A stretch of 64,000 nucleotides of DNA from Pseudogracilibacillus sp037072025 (GCF_037072025.1 NZ_JAXHDD010000013.1:1-64000), one strand, 5' to 3'; positions 9,395 through 18,406 are shown, numbered from the stretch's first letter. The notes: generated by a model from the sequence alone, not told the origin. A program made the numbers and translations.

Positions 9395-9704
9395 CGCACT
9401 TAAAATACGGGTTGTATGTTTGTTTATTTAATGTTATTTTATACTTTGTAAACTCTTTTGCTTTGAGTTGTTTTTATATGTTTATACAAAATTAATTAAG
9501 GGCATATTTGAAATTGTCACTAATCCAAAATAATGTTCAAGTTCACTCTCTTACAAAGTGCGAGTTATTTCATTTGGGTTAGAGATGTGACAACACGAGA
9601 TATATTTATAAAAACTTGGCTTGTCGCTATGCTTTATGAAAAAAGCCTTACTTGCACAAGTGCGACTCAAAAAACTTATCTACCTAAAAGTGAGGAAGGT
9701 TAAT
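9395..9704. other. Gene-free stretch upstream of ung with a dispersed-repeat copy
   Basis: AT-rich leader region. At about 9614-9662 it holds AAAACTTGGCTTGTCGC followed by CTTGCAC, a degenerate copy of the motif also seen near 24030 and 41790. No convincing gene. Confidence 0.4.
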
Positions 9705-10379
9705 ATGACGGAACAAATAATACAAAATGATTGGGCTCCGTTACTTGAAGATGAATTTTCGAAAGCCTATTATGTAAAACTGAGAGAATTTTTAATTAAA
9801 GAATACAAAACAAAAACGATATATCCACGAAAGGAAGACATATTTAATGCACTCCATCACACCCCTTTTCAAAAAGTAAAAGTAGTAATTCTTGGTCAAG
9901 ACCCATACCATAGCCCCAACTTGGCACATGGCTTAAGTTTTTCAGTACAAAACGGAGTTGTAAAACCTCCATCTTTAATTAATATTTTCAAAGAATTGAA
10001 AAGTGATTTAGGGTACCCAATGCCATATCATGGTTGTTTAAAAGATTGGGCAAATCAAGGAGTGCTTCTATTAAATACAGTACTAACTGTTAGAGAAGGA
10101 GAAGCCCATTCCCATCGTGGGAAAGGGTGGGAAATCTTCACTGACCGGATACTCGAACTTTTAAATGAAAAAGATCATCCAATCGTATATCTATTATGGG
10201 GAAGAGCCGCACAACAGAAACAACGACTCATCGATACAAATAAACATCATATATTAACATCTTCTCACCCAAGTCCATTTTCCGCACATCAAAGTTTTTT
10301 TGGTAGTAGACCATTTTCAAAGACGAATGAGTTATTGAAAAGATCAGGATTGAAGGAAGTTGATTGGCAAATACTGTAA
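9705..10379 (+). CDS. ung: Uracil-DNA glycosylase
   Basis: 224 residues, the usual size of family 1 UDG. Water-activating Asp66 in GQDPYH, and the minor-groove loop HPSPFSAHQSFFG with its catalytic His. Removes uracil from DNA for base excision repair. ATG at 9705 chosen because GAGGAAGG precedes it; a frame opening 28 codons upstream lacks a ribosome site and adds sequence unlike Ung. Followed at once by a strong terminator, so monocistronic. Confidence 0.95.
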   Translation: MTEQIIQNDWAPLLEDEFSKAYYVKLREFLIKEYKTKTIYPRKEDIFNALHHTPFQKVKVVILGQDPYHSPNLAHGLSFSVQNGVVKPPSLINIFKELKSDLGYPMPYHGCLKDWANQGVLLLNTVLTVREGEAHSHRGKGWEIFTDRILELLNEKDHPIVYLLWGRAAQQKQRLIDTNKHHILTSSHPSPFSAHQSFFGSRPFSKTNELLKRSGLKEVDWQIL

Positions 10380-10412
10380 AGATCACTTCACTTTTGAAGA
10401 GGAGTGATCTTT
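10378..10412 (+). terminator. Rho-independent terminator of ung
   Basis: AAAGATCACT (10378-10387) pairs exactly with AGTGATCTTT (10403-10412), with TTC/GAA inner pairing; overlaps the ung stop codon. Confidence 0.85.
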
Positions 10413-10547
10413 CAGTCTACACCTGTGCGTCCTCTTTACAGATAAGTAGCCAAAGTTCCACTCCTGAAAACGATTAATCATTAAACCCGAGTAATTAAAA
10501 AACATCCGCCATATGACAGATGTTTTCTAATCAATAAACTGGTTGCA

Positions 10548-10683
10548 GCGCTGGATACAATAATTTTTCATATTGTGGTTATTTTGAGATTTAGCTGGAT
10601 AATCGAGGGCGTGCGTGGTTATTTCGGGATTCTCGTGGTTATATCGGAATCTCCGTGGTTATTTCGAGAATTAGCTGGATAAA
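10548..10683. repeat. 20-bp-phased word array 1 (GTGGTTA / GCTGGATAA)
   Basis: Words begin at 10550 (GCTGGATA), 10575, 10594 (GCTGGATAA), 10615, 10635, 10655 (GTGGTTA...) and 10674 (GCTGGATAA). After the first gap the spacings are 19, 21, 20, 20 and 19 bp. Same word family and same orientation as the larger array at 17013. Sits between the convergent ung and cyclophilin genes. A small hairpin AAAACATC/GATGTTTT precedes it at 10499-10526. Confidence 0.8.
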
Positions 10684-10742
10684 ATGAATTCACAAAGAAC
10701 AGATTAGAGCTATCAACATTTAAGACAGCCCTATGATGAATT

Positions 10743-11435
10743 TTATTCAATTAACTCAGGTTCTTGTGCTTCGTATCCATGCAATTCAACTGTCATCGAT
10801 TCAATCACCTGGTCTTCGAGTGGTTTGTCGGCGTTATCACGTTCTGCGCTGACTATTTCGTCAACAATTTCCATACCTTCTGTCACTTTTCCGAAAGCTG
10901 CATAATCACCGTCAAGATGTGGAGAAGGGTCTGTCATAATAAAAAATTGTGAGCCAGCAGAATCTGGATCCATAGAACGTGCCATCGACAACACACCTCT
11001 GTCATGTTCTAAGTTGTTTTCAAAGTCATTCGAGCTAAATTCACCTTTAATCGTATAACCAGGGCCGCCCGTACCCGTCCCCTCAGGATCGCCACCTTGA
11101 ATCATGAATCCTGGGATTACACGGTGAAAAATTAATCCATCATAAAAACCGTCTTCCACTAAAGAGATGAAATTATTTACTGTATTCGGCGCAATCTCAG
11201 GATATAATTCAATCTGCACTTTGCCGCCATTTTCCATCGTCATTATAACAACTGGATTATCACCAGTTGGAGTAACTTGTTCTACTTCATTTGCTTCCTC
11301 ATTTGTCTCATCCGCTCGTTCAGTTGCTGTTTCCTCATCTTCATTAGTCTGACCATCATTTGACTGTCCGCCGCAAGCCGTGAGTATAGCAGCTAATACA
11401 ATTAAACTAATGAATAAATATGCATATTTTCTCAT
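10743..11435 (-). CDS. Lipoprotein cyclophilin-type peptidyl-prolyl isomerase
   Basis: 230 residues. Signal peptide with lipobox LTAC (Cys21) and an acidic linker (about 24-60), then a cyclophilin domain with FHRVIPGFMIQGGDP and the AQ-type SAGSQFFI motif. Predicted to be anchored outside the membrane and to assist folding of exported proteins by proline cis-trans isomerisation. Shorter and unrelated in fold to PrsA. Not obviously in an operon. Confidence 0.9.
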   Translation of the reverse strand: MRKYAYLFISLIVLAAILTACGGQSNDGQTNEDEETATERADETNEEANEVEQVTPTGDNPVVIMTMENGGKVQIELYPEIAPNTVNNFISLVEDGFYDGLIFHRVIPGFMIQGGDPEGTGTGGPGYTIKGEFSSNDFENNLEHDRGVLSMARSMDPDSAGSQFFIMTDPSPHLDGDYAAFGKVTEGMEIVDEIVSAERDNADKPLEDQVIESMTVELHGYEAQEPELIE

Positions 11436-11509
11436 ATGATTTGCCTCCTAAAATGCTATCTCTCAAAATAGTATAACTTTTTAGGACAAGGAATGCTAAA
11501 ATTTATTCA

Positions 11510-11540
11510 AAAAAAAGACCTCTACTTCGGGTAAAGATCT
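11510..11540 (-). terminator. Terminator-like hairpin after decayed gene
   Basis: Read on the minus strand, AGATCTTTAC and GTAGAGGTCT pair with G-T wobbles around CCGAA, followed by eight T. It directly follows the stop of the decayed gene at 11539. Confidence 0.6.
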
Positions 11541-11760
11541 ACTTAAATACATCTGGATAAAATCCTTCGGCTAATTTTTCTAACATACACGAGATTCTGG
11601 TTCCCGGTAATACGCTATTTAATGTAATGCTACAAATTTATCGTTTTGCACACTTTCAAGCTGCGATAAAGCTCAGTCATTTTAATTTCATAGTAGGTAT
11701 TCCCAGCTGATATATTAAATCGTCACTCGATACAACAGTTGTCCGATTTGTCACGTATTA
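11539..11760 (-). pseudogene. Decayed unrecognised coding sequence
   Basis: Pieces of protein-like sequence in shifting frames on the minus strand, for example DDLIYQLG, YYEIKMTELYRSLK and, at the 3' end, NSVLPGTRISCMLEKLAEG then a stop and a terminator. The intact terminator suggests a recently lost gene. I cannot name the family. Confidence 0.35.
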
Positions 11761-11775
11761 CGTTGTTTCAAATAA

Positions 11776-11943
11776 TTAGAATACAGAAAATGCAGAAGAA
11801 GAATTAGGGTTTGTTTCAACTGAAAACAATGCAGATATAAGAACAAACATCATCAACGTTGCAATGAGCACTAATACTCCATAAACAATAGTACTTCTTC
11901 CTTCAGACAATAATTTTGATTCGTAAAACCCGTTTATAGTTTC
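11776..11943 (-). other. Small open frame with one hydrophobic segment, no good start
   Basis: Open for 55 codons without an ATG; encodes a hydrophobic stretch VLVLIATLMMFVLISALFS then a Ser-rich tail. It could be a small membrane protein starting at a rare codon or a truncated remnant; it lies just downstream of the M20 gene terminator. Confidence 0.3.
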
Positions 11944-11962
11944 CTAAACAACAACGAAAAAA

Positions 11963-11991
11963 GAGAAACACGATAACGTATTGTGTTTCTC
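11963..11991 (-). terminator. Terminator of the M20 peptidase gene
   Basis: GAGAAACAC (11963-11971) pairs exactly with GTGTTTCTC (11983-11991), with TTTTTTCG-type tail on the minus strand. Begins right at the stop codon of the M20 gene. Confidence 0.8.
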
Positions 11992-11992
11992 A

Positions 11993-13267
11993 TTATTTAT
12001 CTTCAGGATCATATATCGCAAAATTCAAATCATGAAACAATGTTGTAACATCGCGTGTTTCTTTGCCATAGTCAATTTCCTTTTCATAATTTAAAAAATC
12101 AATTGCATATTGAACCGTTGCCGCAACACCAAGTTTTAGAACAGCTTCATCAATATCAAAATGGGCATTATGATGTTCTGCTCCGATGCCTTTTTTCTCA
12201 TTTTGAATGCCGACAAAGGCAAAAACCCCTGGGAAATATCTTTGATAAAACCCGAACGGCTCTGATGCCATCCAGGCTGGGTAATGAGTAAGTGTCTCCT
12301 CCCCTAATATGCGCTCAATTGCTTCGGCTGCAATATTTGCACATGTCTCTTCATTATTGACAAATAAATGAATCGGCGCCGGCTCTTGGATAAATTCATA
12401 ATTACAATTATTTTTATGACAAGCTTCATCCAATAAACGAGTAAACACTCGCCGCGCCGCTTCTCCTTGATCTTCATGGAGGAACCGAGCAGTACCACTA
12501 AATTGCAGTTCATCTGGAATAACATTAGCAGAAGATCCAGCATGAATACTACCAACAGAAAACGTAATTGGCTGAAACGGATTCAAGGAACGAACTCGTG
12601 CCGCTTGGAGATCATTGTAAAAATCGCTAAAACATGCAATCGGGGAATTCGCCAAATCTGGACGAGAACCGTGGCCACTTTTCCCACGAATTATGACATC
12701 AAATGGGAAAACCCCTGCCATGCGTGAGCCAGGATCGACAGAAATTTTTCCAGCTGGGATATCATTTTTTAAATGGATACCCCATACGCCGTCTGCACCA
12801 ATTTCTACGAGCCGTTTTAGCATTCGATAAATTCCTTTTCCGTTTTCTTCGCCCTGTTCAAATGCCAAGATAATTTTTCCTTTGATCTGATCTTTATGGT
12901 TTACCAAAATTTTTGCCGCTCCTAATAGCATTGCTGTATGTCCATCGTGACCGCATAAATGTGCGGCATCATTTTTCTTGGAAACAACAACTTTTTCTTG
13001 TTTTAAATTTCTCGGAGCTTCTTTCATTGGGAGTGCATCAAGATCACTTCTTAAAATTATAGATTTACCGGGGTTCTCTCCTTCAATAAATCCAATGACA
13101 CCGCCAGATGGAATTACTTCATAAGTAATATTCAACTTCTCAAGTTCATCGGTAACAACTTTTATGGTACGTTTTTCTTCCATACTTACTTCAGGATTTC
13201 GGTGCAAATCTCTCCGAATGTTAATCACATATTCTTCTATTTCTGTTGCCAACTGCTTTACATCCAT
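11993..13267 (-). CDS. M20-family amidohydrolase (N-acyl-amino-acid deacylase-like)
   Basis: 424 residues, metal-dependent amidohydrolase of the HipO/AmhX type. Metal-binding HLCGHDGHTAM near residue 105, catalytic Glu in EQGEENGKG near 147, and dimerisation domain around 190-300. Would hydrolyse an N-acyl or amide bond of an amino acid or peptide; exact substrate not readable. Start at the third ATG because GGAGGG lies six bases before it. Monocistronic. Confidence 0.85.
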   Translation of the reverse strand: MDVKQLATEIEEYVINIRRDLHRNPEVSMEEKRTIKVVTDELEKLNITYEVIPSGGVIGFIEGENPGKSIILRSDLDALPMKEAPRNLKQEKVVVSKKNDAAHLCGHDGHTAMLLGAAKILVNHKDQIKGKIILAFEQGEENGKGIYRMLKRLVEIGADGVWGIHLKNDIPAGKISVDPGSRMAGVFPFDVIIRGKSGHGSRPDLANSPIACFSDFYNDLQAARVRSLNPFQPITFSVGSIHAGSSANVIPDELQFSGTARFLHEDQGEAARRVFTRLLDEACHKNNCNYEFIQEPAPIHLFVNNEETCANIAAEAIERILGEETLTHYPAWMASEPFGFYQRYFPGVFAFVGIQNEKKGIGAEHHNAHFDIDEAVLKLGVAATVQYAIDFLNYEKEIDYGKETRDVTTLFHDLNFAIYDPEDK

Positions 13268-13341
13268 TATCATCCCTCCAATGGAAGTTTCCCTATTCTA
13301 CTATTCCCTGAACGAAACTCTTCTAATAACAGCATCATCTT

Positions 13342-13788
13342 TTAACTGGACAGCGCATTTTTTTTGAGCAAAAAGTATACACCTATCCCAATAAAAGCAC
13401 CTGTTCCATCAATCAACACATCTCGAACTTCCCCGCTTCTCCCAGGAATAAATAGTTGATGTACTTCATCCGAGATAGCGTACAGCACACAAATAAGAAA
13501 CGCGTAAGCTGCATATTTAAAGTTGTGAATACGGAGTGCGTTTACAACAAGAATACCGAGTATAAAATAAGCAATAAAATGCGCACTCTTCCGTATGAAA
13601 TGATGAAAATAATCAGAGTTAACCGGAAAGATTAGTTCTATTAGGTATAGAATTTTTGCCGCTAAATCACTGCTCAATTCACTTGATTCTGATCCCGGTT
13701 GATGTGACAAATAAAAAATGACACTCATCCAAATAAGCACCGGAATCCAAAATATGAATTTTTTAACATCTGTATGTACCATTGTCAT
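13342..13788 (-). CDS. VanZ-family membrane protein
   Basis: About 148 residues with four transmembrane helices; conserved RKSAHFIAYFILG and DEVHQLFIPGRSGEVRDVLID motifs are diagnostic for VanZ-like proteins. Function of the family is loosely tied to glycopeptide resistance and phospholipid/cell-envelope metabolism. The start is uncertain: in-frame ATGs exist at 13842, 13788 and 13782, none with a strong ribosome site; I took 13788 as the one giving a normal family length. Confidence 0.85.
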   Translation of the reverse strand: MTMVHTDVKKFIFWIPVLIWMSVIFYLSHQPGSESSELSSDLAAKILYLIELIFPVNSDYFHHFIRKSAHFIAYFILGILVVNALRIHNFKYAAYAFLICVLYAISDEVHQLFIPGRSGEVRDVLIDGTGAFIGIGVYFLLKKNALSS

Positions 13789-13889
13789 CAGCCTAACAAA
13801 TTGTTCTCTATTAAGAGTACACCTCTTTTCGAAAAATTTCATTAAAAATTATCGGGAGAAGGAAGTATTTTTATAGTTTAAAAAAATGC

Positions 13890-14252
13890 TTATTTTTGCC
13901 GCAAAACATAGTGCGTTGCATACAATTTTTCCAAATAGGGATTTCTTGATTTAGAGAAAATCAATTTTCGCTTCGCACCTTTCCCCCATGAATAATAAAC
14001 AGTTGTTGATTCTTTCCAGTTTTGGTCTATGGCAACTTTTCTTAATGTCTTTAACGCAAAATTTAATTTTGAAAGATTAGAGGTAGCTGCGCATTCTAAA
14101 TGAGGAATTTTTCTAAAACGCCATTGATTCACCTTATCGTCTGTAAACCAGCCGATTTGCAGAAACAAATCAATTGGGCTAACATATCCTTTATCAATTA
14201 CTAGTTCCGTAGCACACTGTTTTACTCGCTGTTCTATCTTTTGTCTATTCAT
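13890..14252 (-). CDS. Conserved hypothetical protein, 120 aa
   Basis: Basic, soluble protein starting MNRQKIEQRVKQ with a WxxxxKxRKL-type C-terminal half; not recognised. GGAAAGG precedes the ATG. It lies 13 bases downstream of the broken UPF0158 gene on the same strand, so the two were probably an operon. No membrane segment or known catalytic motif. Confidence 0.6.
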   Translation of the reverse strand: MNRQKIEQRVKQCATELVIDKGYVSPIDLFLQIGWFTDDKVNQWRFRKIPHLECAATSNLSKLNFALKTLRKVAIDQNWKESTTVYYSWGKGAKRKLIFSKSRNPYLEKLYATHYVLRQK

Positions 14253-14265
14253 ACAATACCTTTCC

Positions 14266-14558
14266 TTATTCTACATATTTAATCTCATGCGTGTCGCAAA
14301 AATCTCTGGCAACCTGTTTATAGGCCGCATTCCGATAATCATACCACTCGTTGGCAACCCAAGCTTATGTATTACATCTTTAAACCGCCTGAATATGCCT
14401 CTCCCATTAATCGCAACAAGTAGCTCCTCTACTTTACCAGGATCCGATAAAGTAAAACAAATTCTTTCCATCATCCGATATTCATCTATATCATATTCTG
14501 ATAACTCTATATACCGAGTTTCGTTTTTGATAATATACCTAGAACCTAGATTTATCAA
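14266..14558 (-). pseudogene. UPF0158-family protein, truncated and frameshifted
   Basis: Family signature YDIDEYRMMERICF and NGRGIFRRFKDVIHK is clear. After KLG the frame shifts: a one-base loss near 14358-14362 separates it from the rest of the family motif (ANEWYDYRNAAYKQVARDF, then a stop at 14266). The N-terminal ~70 residues normal for UPF0158 are also missing. Two lesions argue for real decay. Function of the family is unknown. Confidence 0.8.
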
Positions 14559-14892
14559 TTCTTCCTCCCATTAAAATATAGCTTCATACGGTTTATATCT
14601 ACTGTCTTTTCCAAATATACGTTCACCAATTCCAACGTTCACGATCAATAAAAGCAAAATTTTCAACAAAAACCATTTTAAATCTCTCAACAACTTCGCT
14701 TAATCCAATACTATTTCGCATAACTTCAACCCTCTAGCTAGCACTACTTTTGTTATTCTAACATAAAAGTATCATAAAAACGGAGAATGTTTACCGACTA
14801 CTGCAAAGCGGGGATGCGGATTTTTTGCTGTTACTCTCCCTATTGAAGACGTTATTCAAAAATTAAAAAAGGAAATCGTTTCATTTAAGATA
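14559..14892. other. Gap with one possible small ORF
   Basis: Minus-strand ATG frame at 14623-14721 (32 residues, MRNSIGLSEVVERFK...) preceded by GAGGG; unrecognised and perhaps a remnant. On the plus strand a fragment reading FAVTLPIEDVIQKLKKEI (about 14820-14880) looks like the tail of a lost gene. Confidence 0.3.
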
Positions 14893-14930
14893 AAAATTGG
14901 GAACTTTCACTTTAGAAAGTTCCCAATTTT
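14893..14930. terminator. Strong bidirectional terminator
   Basis: AAAATTGGGAACTTTC (14893-14908) pairs perfectly with GAAAGTTCCCAATTTT (14915-14930) around a 6-base loop; A-rich and T-rich flanks allow use in both directions. Directly after the stop of the gene at 14932. Confidence 0.85.
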
Positions 14931-14931
14931 A

Positions 14932-15210
14932 TTAATGTATTATATAGTTTGTTGCTTCTTCCGTTGCACTTGTCCTCAAATATTCTTCAACTAAAATCAT
15001 CTCTGCAAAACCTTGGGCTGTAGGCAATTCATCAACTGGATGAGCGAAAAGATTTCTAATTTTGCCATCGTATTTTGACGTTAAATAAGCAGCTTTTAAC
15101 TTCGCTTCTTCGTCATTTCCAAGTTCATAATAGACATATAACTCTTCCAAGCTTGTCTGAATGAGCCGCAATATTTCCAACAGTTCCTCGCTTTCATAAC
15201 TCAGATTCAC
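14932..15210 (-). CDS. Small conserved hypothetical protein, about 92 aa
   Basis: Acidic, helix-rich protein (NLSYESEELLEILRLIQTS) that I do not recognise. GTG at 15210 is preferred because GAGGAG lies nine bases upstream; a frame extending to an ATG at 15273 has no ribosome site. Single gene with a strong terminator. Confidence 0.6.
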   Translation of the reverse strand: MNLSYESEELLEILRLIQTSLEELYVYYELGNDEEAKLKAAYLTSKYDGKIRNLFAHPVDELPTAQGFAEMILVEEYLRTSATEEATNYIIH

Positions 15211-15520
15211 AATTACCAGCTCCTCAGTTTCCTTTTTTAAGATATATACCCGTCCAAATACTTTCCGAAACATAATTATTATAAAAATCGTATAAATATC
15301 TAACTTTTCAAATAATTCATGTTAAATTAAGTTTAAGAATGATATAATTAATTGAAACGTATTTTTCACGTCATAATAAATAAAATGTACTCGTCAAGCT
15401 ATCAGGTGAGTTATTCTCATTACATTAATGCAATTCTTGATGACTATAAAATGCTTATAACTGCTATGAACTGGAACAGGCTACCATCTTGGCTTAAATT
15501 TTTAAAAGGGGGAATACGAT

Positions 15521-16894
15521 TTGTATTCGATTCAAGATTTGTTGGAAGGTTACCAAAGGAAGCAATTTTCTCCAGTTGAAATAACGCAAAGTTACATAGA
15601 AAAAGCAAAACATAACAGGAATTTGAATGCATTTATTTCCATCACGGAAGATGTCGCACTACAACAAGCAAAACTTTCTGAAATGAAGTGGCAGTTAGGC
15701 GAAGTTGGGCAACTAGAAGGAATTCCACTCTCCTACAAAGACAATATTCACACGAAAGGTACCGCTTCAACAAGTGGATCAAAAATCGATCAAGACTTTA
15801 TCCCCGAGAAGAATGCGACTATTATTGAAGCAATGAACCAAGCTGGGGCTGTCATGATTGGGAAAAATAATATGCATGAATTTGCGTTTGGCATCACGAA
15901 TAACAATCCCTTTTACGGTCCAGCAAAAAATCCGTGGAATCCACAACTTATTTCTGGTGGTTCCAGTGGTGGCTCTGCTGTTGCGGTATTAGCTGGATTA
16001 TCTGTTGCTTCATTAGGAACAGACACTGGGGGATCCATTCGAATTCCAGCTGCAAGCTGCGGACTAGTTGGTTTAAAACCAACTTATGGAATGCTTCCAA
16101 ATGAAGGTCTAACACTAATCTCACAGACCTTGGATCACCTCGGGCCAATTACAAAAGATATATCCGATTTAATTCTCATGATGGAAGCATTGACTGGAAA
16201 CAACTTTTCAGTGATTGATTCTACCGCTGAAGATTTGCGCGGCGTAAAAATTGGTGTTCCAGTTAATTTCTTTACTGAAAAAATTGAAACTGATGTTTTA
16301 GAAAGTTATAAAGCAACAATCAAAAAACTAGAACAACTTGGTGCACATCTCGTTGACGTAGAAGTTCCATATGCCAAAGAAGCAATTCCACTTACTTTTA
16401 CATTAGCAATCACGGAAGGTGGCTATTCACATAAAGATAGGATCAAAAAACATATGGATGATTATGGTTACGACGTTGCCCATGTGATGCAAGCAAGTAA
16501 ATCCATACCTGCCTATGATTATGTACATGCTTTAACGAGAAGAACGGAAATTATTGCTGCTTGTGATCGAATGCTTGAACAAGTGGATGCCATCATTACG
16601 CCTACAATACCAGCTCAACCAAAACCGATCGACCAAGAAATAGTTCAGTTCAATGGAGAAGAGGAACCAATTTTTGACTGTATGATTCGCTACACATCTT
16701 ATTTTAATTTGACAGGACACCCTGCAATTTCAATACCGGTTGGTTTGGCAAATGATATACCTATCGCCGTACAACTTGTAAGTAGAAAATGGAAAGAAAG
16801 ACAGCTTATTAGCATCGCGAAAATTTTCGAGGATAATTATTTGAGTGATTTTTATGAGCAACGAGACAAATTAGTCGCTAGCTTAAAAGTTTGA
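15521..16894 (+). CDS. Amidase-signature hydrolase (GatA-like)
   Basis: 457 residues. Ser-cisSer-Lys triad: Lys in SYKDNI (about residue 70), Ser in GGSSGGSAV and nucleophile Ser in TDTGGSIRIPAASCG. TTG start with AGGGGG eight to twelve bases upstream. Resembles the A subunit of Glu-tRNA amidotransferase but stands alone with no gatC or gatB, so a free amidase (amide or biuret/allophanate-type substrate) is more likely. Has its own terminator. Confidence 0.85.
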   Translation: MYSIQDLLEGYQRKQFSPVEITQSYIEKAKHNRNLNAFISITEDVALQQAKLSEMKWQLGEVGQLEGIPLSYKDNIHTKGTASTSGSKIDQDFIPEKNATIIEAMNQAGAVMIGKNNMHEFAFGITNNNPFYGPAKNPWNPQLISGGSSGGSAVAVLAGLSVASLGTDTGGSIRIPAASCGLVGLKPTYGMLPNEGLTLISQTLDHLGPITKDISDLILMMEALTGNNFSVIDSTAEDLRGVKIGVPVNFFTEKIETDVLESYKATIKKLEQLGAHLVDVEVPYAKEAIPLTFTLAITEGGYSHKDRIKKHMDDYGYDVAHVMQASKSIPAYDYVHALTRRTEIIAACDRMLEQVDAIITPTIPAQPKPIDQEIVQFNGEEEPIFDCMIRYTSYFNLTGHPAISIPVGLANDIPIAVQLVSRKWKERQLISIAKIFEDNYLSDFYEQRDKLVASLKV

Positions 16895-16920
16895 GAGAGG
16901 GTGAGAATCCTCTCTTTTTT
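16895..16920 (+). terminator. Terminator of the amidase gene
   Basis: GAGAGG (16895-16900) pairs with CCTCTC (16909-16914), then TTTTTT. Confidence 0.85.
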
Positions 16921-17012
16921 AGTATAAAATTTTTCTATTGCTCATTGGCTAGAAGCCCAAGTATCGCAAGCACTAGCTTGTATGTCCTGCATCTGTAATT
17001 ATATGGTGCTTC

Positions 17013-17370
17013 GTGGATAATATACTGTCCGCGTGGTGATTCCAGATTTCCCGTGGTTAAACCGTAATCTTCGTGGATATTTTACGAATTGGCTGGATAA
17101 ATAATTACAACGTGGTGATTCCAGATTTCCCGTGGTTAAATCGCGATCTTCGTCGTTATTTTACGATTTAGCTGGATAAATAATTACAGTGTGGTTATTT
17201 CAAATTTCCCGTGGTTAAATCGAGATCTTCGTGGATATTTTACGAATTGGCTGGATAAATAATTACAGCGTGGTTATTTCAGATTTCCCGTGGTTAAATC
17301 GTAATCTTAGTGGTTATTTTACGATTTGGCTGGATAAATAGTACCCGCGTGGTTTTTCAAGATTTCCCCT
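17013..17370. repeat. 20-bp-phased word array 2 (GTGG x3 + GCTGGATAA, 79-bp cycle)
   Basis: Seventeen or so units begin at 17013, 17033, 17053, 17073, 17092, 17112, 17132, 17152, 17171, 17191, 17211, 17231, 17250, 17270, 17290, 17310, 17329 and 17349. Each cycle is GTGGTTATTTC.., GTGGTTAAATCG.., GTGGATATTTTACG.., GCTGGATAAATAATTAC, spaced 20, 20, 19 and 20 bp. Words are conserved while the inner bases vary. No coding frame, same word family as the array at 10548. Confidence 0.9.
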
Positions 17371-17567
17371 TTTTAAGAAAGTAAAATTCAAACCTTTCAA
17401 ATTTTGTTCATTTTTTCACATATAATATTTGTTTTTATGGAATATACTGTTAATAAGAAAACAGCTCTCTTTATTATTTGTTATAATATTCAGAACTAAT
17501 GAGCACTTCTTTCTAAAATAGGGTATGATAGAGATAAAATGGTCTCTTGCGTGGGGAGGAAATGGAT

Positions 17568-18155
17568 GTGGATTCAATAACGGTTATGACGTTCTTTAGT
17601 CTTGCGATGTTTTGTTTTTTCTTTGTGTATTGGATGAAAAAAAATGACAAGAAATACAGATATCAAAAAACAAAAATGGTTGATATGTTTATTACAAAAC
17701 GAGGGATCACTGTTGAAAAATTCTTTAGTGGATTCCATTTTGATTTAGTCAACGATTCAAAGAACAAAAATATTTGGTTTTTTATACTTCAGGACAACAC
17801 ACTTCAATACAAACAAATCCCCTATGAAGATTTATTTCATGTTTCTTATAAGTTAGACGGTCATACAATCGAATCAACATCTCGATCGGGACAATTAAAA
17901 CGGGTACTTATCGGTGGAGAAGTTGAAAATACTAGTATGCCCCCGGCCATTTGGAAAAAAGAAGACGATTTTCGTGTCGTAAAAGAAGTACGACTAACTG
18001 TCCAAATAGATGACTTACAAGCCACAACGCTAGATTTAATCTTTAACACTTACCACCTACCTGTCGAAAGAAAACATATCAAAGATAGAGATGCCAGGGA
18101 ATGGTTTGACATCTTTTCATATATCATTGAATCAGAAGAACGGAAGGGAGCATAG
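17568..18155 (+). CDS. Membrane-anchored hypothetical protein, about 195 aa
   Basis: One N-terminal transmembrane helix (SITVMTFFSLAMFCFFFVYW), then a basic stop-transfer and a cytoplasmic soluble domain of mixed strands. GTG at 17568 is chosen because GGGGAGGA ends eight bases before it; ATG at 17562 is too close. Family not recognised. Monogenic, with its own terminator. Confidence 0.65.
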   Translation: MDSITVMTFFSLAMFCFFFVYWMKKNDKKYRYQKTKMVDMFITKRGITVEKFFSGFHFDLVNDSKNKNIWFFILQDNTLQYKQIPYEDLFHVSYKLDGHTIESTSRSGQLKRVLIGGEVENTSMPPAIWKKEDDFRVVKEVRLTVQIDDLQATTLDLIFNTYHLPVERKHIKDRDAREWFDIFSYIIESEERKGA

Positions 18156-18176
18156 GTGTCGCTCCTTTTTATTTTT
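18145..18176 (+). terminator. Terminator overlapping the end of the membrane-protein gene
   Basis: GGAGC (18147-18151) pairs with GCTCC (18161-18165), followed by TTTTTATTTTT. Confidence 0.75.
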
Positions 18177-18244
18177 GAATCTACTTTTACAAATTTCACC
18201 TATTCATTGTACCATTTTTTCATTCATTAATCTCCAACAAAAAA

Positions 18245-18400
18245 GACGACAAAAGATGCGGAGTCGCTACAACAACATGATGAGTGGCGAGAAAAATGCG
18301 GAGCTTCTACAACAACATACGGAGTGACGGCAAGAAGATAAGGAGTTGCTACGTCAACATGATGAGTGCCGGGAGAAGATACGAAGTTGCGACTGCAATA
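18245..18400. repeat. 20-bp-phased word array 3 (GGAGT / TGAGT)
   Basis: Words GGAGT or TGAGT begin at 18260, 18281, 18300 (GGAGC), 18321, 18342, 18363 and 18383 (GAAGT), spaced 21, 19, 21, 21, 21 and 20 bp. Inner sequence often CGCTACAACAACATGA or close. Lies between convergent genes. A different word from arrays 1 and 2 but the same phase. Confidence 0.75.
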
Positions 18401-18406
18401 ATAAAT

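Noticed and set aside
9168..9395. Minus-strand 75-codon frame through the MITE-like element
   Set aside because: No ribosome site; its borders coincide with the terminal repeats, so it follows from the element and not from a gene.
15352..15579. Plus-strand frame of 75 codons before the amidase
   Set aside because: No ribosome site and overlaps the well-supported TTG start of the amidase.
17013..17370. CRISPR array
   Set aside because: Units are 20 bp with no separate constant repeat and unique spacer, no cas genes in the window, and the word alternates in a fixed cycle.
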